Of a stretch of 64,000 nt of DNA, positions 60,161-64,000 are shown one piece after another. A program made the position numbers and the translations under genes. The stretch's first letter is position 1. Every line of letters begins with the position of its first letter. Source of the stretch: BOG-908 sp964247675 (GTDB lineage Bacteria; Pseudomonadota; Alphaproteobacteria; Acetobacterales; Acetobacteraceae); NCBI GenBank assembly GCA_964247675.1, contig CAXTVW010000003.1, positions 1 to 64,000 on the forward strand. Reading direction: 5' to 3'. Under the pieces are notes generated by a model. It was not told the origin of the DNA. It did not search any database and saw nothing but the letters and a program-made list of their open reading frames with translations.

Positions 60161-60984
60161 TGGGGCTATTTGACTTGCGTTTCGACCGCAACGCCACCGT
60201 CCGCGGTGATGCGCAGCTCAAGCGTGTCCGTCATGATGACATGACCGTGGAGATCGATGGCGACGATGCGCTTGGGCTCGTGGTCAATCTGGATGGCGCC
60301 CATCGCTTCGAAGGCCGGGTAGACGGCAAATTCCGGTCGGGAGCACCACGGCCTGGTTCCGTTACGGTGCTGCCGCCGTTCTGCCGATGCCGGTTCCGGC
60401 TTACCGGAAACTGTTCGGTCGTGATGTTTCGCATTGCCTGGCGGGACGTCACGTGCAGCGCGCTGCAAACAGGGCGGGATCCCGACAAGCTGACGATCCC
60501 GCTCCGCATCAACGATGATGAGCCGGCGCTTGCACAGGGCCTTCTCCGTGCGGTGACGGCTGACCTGCCCGTGGAACGCGACGTGGCGATAAGCGACGTC
60601 ATCGGCCATCTGCTTGCCGGCCCGGCCTCTCTCGCGATCCGGCGGCATTCCATCGGCCTGTCCGGCCCGACACTGAAGCGTATCGTCGACCGCATGCAGA
60701 CCCGCTCGGCGGCCACACCAACCCTGTCCGACCTGGCGCGGGAAGCCGGGTTGAGCCCGTACCACTTCACCCGCTGTTTCAAGCAGGCGACGGGCCTGCC
60801 GCCGCATCAATACCTTCTCCGTTGCCGGGTCGAGCGGACGATGGACCTGTTGGCCCGGACGGATTGGCCGGTCGGCGCCATAGCGCGGGATGCCGGTTTT
60901 TCCCACGCCGCCCACCAGGCCCGCCACTTCCGGCGTGCGACAGGGCTGCCTCCCGAAACCTACCGGCAGCAGGTTCTGCCATGA
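60160..60984 (+). CDS. AraC-family transcriptional regulator
   Basis: A 274-residue regulator. The C-terminal 100 residues hold two AraC helix-turn-helix motifs: LSDLAREAGLSPYHFTRCFKQATGLPPHQYLLRCRVERTMDLL and VGAIARDAGFSHAAHQARHFRRATGLPPETYR. The N-terminal domain is a possible cupin-like sensor (GAHRFEGRVDGKFRSG). Coupled to the PanE-like gene by a one-base overlap, so it probably controls that gene. Confidence 0.9.
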   Translation: MGLFDLRFDRNATVRGDAQLKRVRHDDMTVEIDGDDALGLVVNLDGAHRFEGRVDGKFRSGAPRPGSVTVLPPFCRCRFRLTGNCSVVMFRIAWRDVTCSALQTGRDPDKLTIPLRINDDEPALAQGLLRAVTADLPVERDVAISDVIGHLLAGPASLAIRRHSIGLSGPTLKRIVDRMQTRSAATPTLSDLAREAGLSPYHFTRCFKQATGLPPHQYLLRCRVERTMDLLARTDWPVGAIARDAGFSHAAHQARHFRRATGLPPETYRQQVLP

Positions 60985-61039
60985 ACACCCCAGGCTGGGC
61001 ATTCGTTTTATGCGACAAACCGCGGGTGGCCGAGCGAAG

Positions 61040-61465
61040 TTACTCGCCCAAAAGATGCAGCACGATCTCGCGGCGGTGTGGCTGGCGGCGATGTTCGAAC
61101 AAATAGAGACCCTGCCAGGTCCCAAGTACAGGGAGCCCATTGGCCACAGGTATCGTGAGCTGCGTATCGGTCAGCATGGTGCGCAAATGCGCCGGCATGT
61201 CGTCCGATCCCTCGTCGTCATGCGCGTATCGACTAGCATCCTCGGGCACGAGGATTTCGAAGAAGCGCGCAATGTCCGCACGCACGGTCGGATCGGCATT
61301 TTCTTGTACGGTGAGCGAAGCGGAGGTGTGACGGCACCAGATGGTCAGCAGACCGGTCTCGATTCCCTGGTCCGTGACCCATGTCAGGATTGGCCTGGTG
61401 ATCGCGGTCAATCCTTTTCCGCGCGTTTCGATTGTAAGCTGGTGTACTGATTGCCTCATCTGCAT
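61040..61465 (-). CDS. YjbQ family protein (UPF0047)
   Basis: A 141-residue single-domain protein of the UPF0047/YjbQ family, sometimes called secondary thiamine-phosphate synthase because of weak activity in vitro. Signatures are GLLTIWCRHTSASLTVQENADP, YAHDDEGSDDMPAHLRTML and LGTWQGLYLFEHRR, with conserved His and Asp residues. It points toward the AraC gene and ends 55 bp from it. The physiological role is unknown. Confidence 0.9.
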   Translation of the reverse strand: MQMRQSVHQLTIETRGKGLTAITRPILTWVTDQGIETGLLTIWCRHTSASLTVQENADPTVRADIARFFEILVPEDASRYAHDDEGSDDMPAHLRTMLTDTQLTIPVANGLPVLGTWQGLYLFEHRRQPHRREIVLHLLGE

Positions 61466-62038
61466 GGGTCAGGTGCTTCCTGCTGGTTGAGCGCTGAGCG
61501 CCTTTGTTCAGGGTCGATCTTCTGAACTCTCCGGATGGCAGACGGCCCGCGCAGCCATCATCGATGCTGCCATCTGTAATGCCGGGCAGGTCGCGCCGGT
61601 TCAATCCCGCCTTGCGCCGCTGCGTGGCCGCTCCCGTCCGGTGCTCGCCGTGTCCGCCGCGAAGGTATGCGTGGCACACCGTTCCAACGTTCGAGTGCTG
61701 CCCAGCGGCACCGGAGTTTTTCTGGACGCCGACAGCGAGCACAACAAATCGGCGGTGGCGGCGGACCCAGCCCCTTACCGACCGCGGCTCCACCTGGCTA
61801 CGCGCAAATGTTGGCTCCTTGATAATAAGCGGCGCCGAGCGGATCCCGCAACTGGCGGATTCAAGCGGCTGCCCATCATGACCGCCTGCCGGCAGCGTAC
61901 TGTTGGATGTGCTCGTGCCATCGCCAAAGGACCCAAGCGGCCGCGTAACCTCAAGCGTTGGCAGAAGATGCCGGCAGCGTCCGAAGCGGAGGGTGATCGC
62001 TCAGCAAGCCACAAACGGTTGTTTCAAGCCTCGCGAGT
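61466..62038. other. Intergenic stretch without a recognised gene
   Basis: About 570 bp. Several frames stay open because of the high GC, but none has a ribosome site, a family motif or consistent codon usage. No repeats or structured elements were recognised. Confidence 0.5.
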
Positions 62039-62377
62039 TTATAATGAGGCTTCGCGATAGGCTATCTCGCCGATGGCGGGTTCCTGGATCAGTCTAGATC
62101 CAGGTAGAGACGCCACGGTTCCAGGTTGCGGGAGTTCCTCGTCCGCGACGCCGGCGTTGTGAATGCTCCACGCGATCTGCTTGACGTGCTCCAGATAGCG
62201 AACGTCACGATGCTGGCTGGCTCGTATGGCCTCGTTGATGGGGCGCCAGCGGTCCCTTGCGTCAGCCGGAATGAATTTCAGCGCCATGGCATAGAACGCA
62301 CCTATAGACCTCTTCGTGGCTCGGCCTGATGCTATTTCAGCCTGAAGCATGGCATGTATTGTGTTCGCTGGCGTCAT
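62039..62377 (-). CDS. Small hypothetical protein
   Basis: A 112-residue frame from ATG 62377. The product is helical and charged (RATKRSIGAFYAMALKFIPADARDRWRPINEAI) with no signal peptide or membrane segment. A GGAG lies 13 bp upstream, which is weak. No family is recognised. It could be spurious, although its codon pattern is more gene-like than that of the surrounding frames. Confidence 0.4.
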   Translation of the reverse strand: MTPANTIHAMLQAEIASGRATKRSIGAFYAMALKFIPADARDRWRPINEAIRASQHRDVRYLEHVKQIAWSIHNAGVADEELPQPGTVASLPGSRLIQEPAIGEIAYREASL

Positions 62378-62700
62378 GGATCGGGATTGACTCCTTGGTT
62401 CTGAGCGCGACGGCGGCTGACGTTTCGCGGTCGCATGGAAGAATCGTCTGCTTCGCAGGTTGCGAACCCGACGCCAGCAATCCTGGTTCGAGCTACGCTT
62501 CGCCGGTCACCGCTTACTGCCGGTTGTAGGGAGAGCACGCTGCGCGGTGGCGTATCGCATTGGTCGACATGTCCTGTAGGTCAGCCTGTCATCAGAGGCG
62601 TGTTGCCACCCTGAAACCCGTCACCATCGCAGAATATTTTTTTGACTTAGGGTTCGACACGCGCCAGCGTGAATGGCGGCATCGCAGTGGGCAGGGCGAC
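62378..62700. other. Intergenic stretch upstream of the ECF sigma gene
   Basis: About 320 bp. The sigma factor frame is open through part of it, but the family length argues for a start at 62701. An A/T-rich patch near 62630-62645 could carry the promoter. Nothing else is seen. Confidence 0.4.
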
Positions 62701-63255
62701 TTGGCTCATGACGGAATAGAGGCCTTGTGGAACGGCCTGGCGCACGGCGACAAAGCCGCCCGCGAGAGCCTGCTGGCCCTGCACTACCAGGAGTTCCGCG
62801 CGGTCGCCCGGCGCGTGCTGCGCGACGATGGCGGGCAGCTGGCGATGCAGCCGACCGACCTCGCGCACGAGGCGGCACTGCGCATCCTGAAACTGGCGCG
62901 TATCGATTGGCGGGACCGCGGGCATTTCCTGGCCCTGTCCGCCCGGGTGATGCGGCAAACGCTGATCGACGAAGTGCGCCGCTTCAAGGCCGACAAGCGC
63001 CAAATGCCGGAAGTGACGTCCTGGCTCCAAGGTCCGGAAGCGCCCCGCCTGCTGCCGATCGACCGGCTGGACGACGCGCTGACGGCTTTGTTCGCGATCG
63101 ACGCGGACCGTGCGCGCGTGGTGGAACTTCGTTTCTACGGCGGCCTGACCATTGCGGAGATCGCGCGCGAAACCGGCCAATCGGAAAGCACGGTGGAGCG
63201 GCGGTGGCGGTCGGCCCGCGCCTGGCTGCTGGCAGAACTGGCCGATGATGCGTAA
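62701..63255 (+). CDS. ECF-type RNA polymerase sigma factor (TIGR02999 group)
   Basis: A 184-residue sigma factor. Region 2: LLALHYQEFRAVARRVL, DLAHEAALRILKL, RDRGHFLALSARVMRQTLIDEVRR. Region 4: LDDALTALFAID, VVELRFYGGLTIAEIARETGQSESTVERRW. The TTG at 62701 with AGGG just upstream gives the typical family length; upstream starts at 62560-62569 would add 44-47 residues. It overlaps the Ser/Thr kinase gene by 11 bp. Such sigma factors work with the adjacent kinase instead of an anti-sigma factor. Confidence 0.88.
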   Translation: MAHDGIEALWNGLAHGDKAARESLLALHYQEFRAVARRVLRDDGGQLAMQPTDLAHEAALRILKLARIDWRDRGHFLALSARVMRQTLIDEVRRFKADKRQMPEVTSWLQGPEAPRLLPIDRLDDALTALFAIDADRARVVELRFYGGLTIAEIARETGQSESTVERRWRSARAWLLAELADDA

Positions 63256-64000
63256 CGACGCGGACCGGTTGCGCGAGCGCCGTGCGCTCGATGTGTTCGA
63301 CGAAGCGCTGGACTGGCCCGAGGCGGAACGCCCGGCGAGGCTGCGCACGATGTTTGGGGATGATCCCGCCTTGCTTGATTGCGTGGAACGGCTGTTTGCC
63401 GCGCAACAGGACGCTCACCTGATGCGCACCTGCCTGCCCGAGCCCGGGGCACGGCTGCTCCTGCCAGCATCCCCCGAGCGCGTGGGCGCTTACAGACTGG
63501 TCGGGCAGATTGGCCATGGCGGCATGGGCAGCGTGCATCGCGCCCAGCGGGTCGAGGGTGGCTTCCAGCAGACCGTGGCAATCAAGCTGATCCGTGGCGG
63601 GCTGTTCTCCCGCGCGGCGGCCGACCGGTTCGCCCAGGAACGCGAGATCCTGGCGCGCCTGCACCATCCGCATGTGACACGTCTGTATGACGGCGGCGTG
63701 ACCGGAGACGGCCAGAGCTACATCGTTATGGAGCTGATCGACGGGCTTCCCATCGACGAGCACGCCAATCGGTCGGGCCTCGATCTGCGCGCAAGGCTGG
63801 CGCTATTCTGCGACGTTTGCGACGCGGCCGGCTACGCACACCAGCAAGGCGTGGTGCATGCCGACATCAAGCCAAGCAACATCCTGGTCGATTCCACGCA
63901 TGGCGTGAAATTGCTGGATTTCGGCATCTCCGCGCTGGCCGCCGCCGACCACCCGCAGGCCGCAGCCTGCACGGACGCTTATGCAAGCCCCCAACAGCGC
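63245..64000 (+). CDS. Serine/threonine protein kinase (PknB-like), 3' end outside window
   Basis: The visible 252 residues hold an N-terminal helical segment of about 80 residues, then a Hanks-type kinase domain: Gly loop VGQIGHGGMGSVH, catalytic Lys in TVAIKLI, Glu in FAQEREILARL, catalytic loop VVHADIKPSNIL (HAD for the usual HRD) and metal motif LLDFGIS, with the activation segment ending TDAYASPQQR at the window edge. A TPR or other sensor domain usually follows. ATG 63245 overlaps the sigma gene by 11 bp; ATG 63248 is an alternative. The pair is a kinase-sigma signalling unit. Confidence 0.9.
   Translation, partial: MMRNDADRLRERRALDVFDEALDWPEAERPARLRTMFGDDPALLDCVERLFAAQQDAHLMRTCLPEPGARLLLPASPERVGAYRLVGQIGHGGMGSVHRAQRVEGGFQQTVAIKLIRGGLFSRAAADRFAQEREILARLHHPHVTRLYDGGVTGDGQSYIVMELIDGLPIDEHANRSGLDLRARLALFCDVCDAAGYAHQQGVVHADIKPSNILVDSTHGVKLLDFGISALAAADHPQAAACTDAYASPQQR

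Noticed and set aside
1..64000. CRISPR arrays, tRNA or rRNA genes
   Set aside because: No regularly spaced repeats and no recognisable tRNA or rRNA sequence were seen, including near the island borders where a tRNA attachment site was looked for.

Overview
The window is high-GC DNA that looks like a chromosomal segment of an alphaproteobacterium, most likely in or near the Acetobacteraceae. Grounds for this are the gene families (OprB porin, DUF4142, HxlR-controlled Emr pump, YeiH with SorAB) and a palindromic T/A-rich repeat that I associate with that family. This placement rests on gene content, not on a marker gene. No rRNA, tRNA or CRISPR array was seen. A run of exactly 100 N (50797-50896) is a scaffold gap, so gene order across it is not proven.

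Left core region (1-24.6 kb). A two-component system lies upstream of a DegP/HtrA protease. A LysR regulator faces an operon of two paralogous alpha/beta hydrolases, one cytosolic and one exported, around a SnoaL-like protein. Next come a fusion of DoxX-like membrane repeats to a type II NADH dehydrogenase, a DoxX/DoxD protein, and an hxlR-emrA-emrB efflux operon with a perfect inverted-repeat operator. A small cassette of ATP-grasp enzyme, methyltransferase and heme-oxygenase-like oxidase follows. Then there is a sulfite oxidation unit (SorA, cytochrome c, second sulfite oxidase) beside a YeiH-type exporter. Last is a fluoride-riboswitch-controlled CrcB/Fluc channel fused to tandem universal stress domains, preceded by a 22-codon leader ORF.

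Accessory catabolic island (about 24.7-56.3 kb). Its left edge is a graveyard: the tail of a zinc-type dehydrogenase and a degenerate IS5-family transposase. Base composition is visibly richer in A/T than the flanks. It encodes an outer-membrane porin, two aromatic-acid-type MFS importers, a LuxR-type regulator, an FAD monooxygenase, ferredoxin plus ferredoxin reductase (their oxygenase is probably lost in the gap), VOC and cupin proteins, four amidohydrolase-superfamily enzymes, fumarylacetoacetase, a class II aldolase, a PanE-like reductase, a type III CoA-transferase, an HMG-CoA-lyase-type enzyme, an unusual aconitase paralogue, an acetoacetate-type CoA-transferase (A and B), a thiolase, two alpha/beta hydrolases and a 4,5-dihydroxyphthalate-decarboxylase-like protein. 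Together they look like a pathway that takes up an aromatic or cyclic acid, oxygenates and opens it, and ends in acetoacetate, acetyl-CoA and fumarate or succinate. The substrate is not known. Five intergenic copies of a palindrome TGTCCC-N8-GGGACA suggest that one regulator controls the island. A 633-bp segment holding a whole VOC gene is present twice.

Right core region (56.4-64 kb). A GloVer-type repeat protein, a bicupin, a PanE-like reductase with an AraC regulator, a YjbQ protein, and an ECF sigma factor overlapping a Ser/Thr kinase gene that runs off the window.
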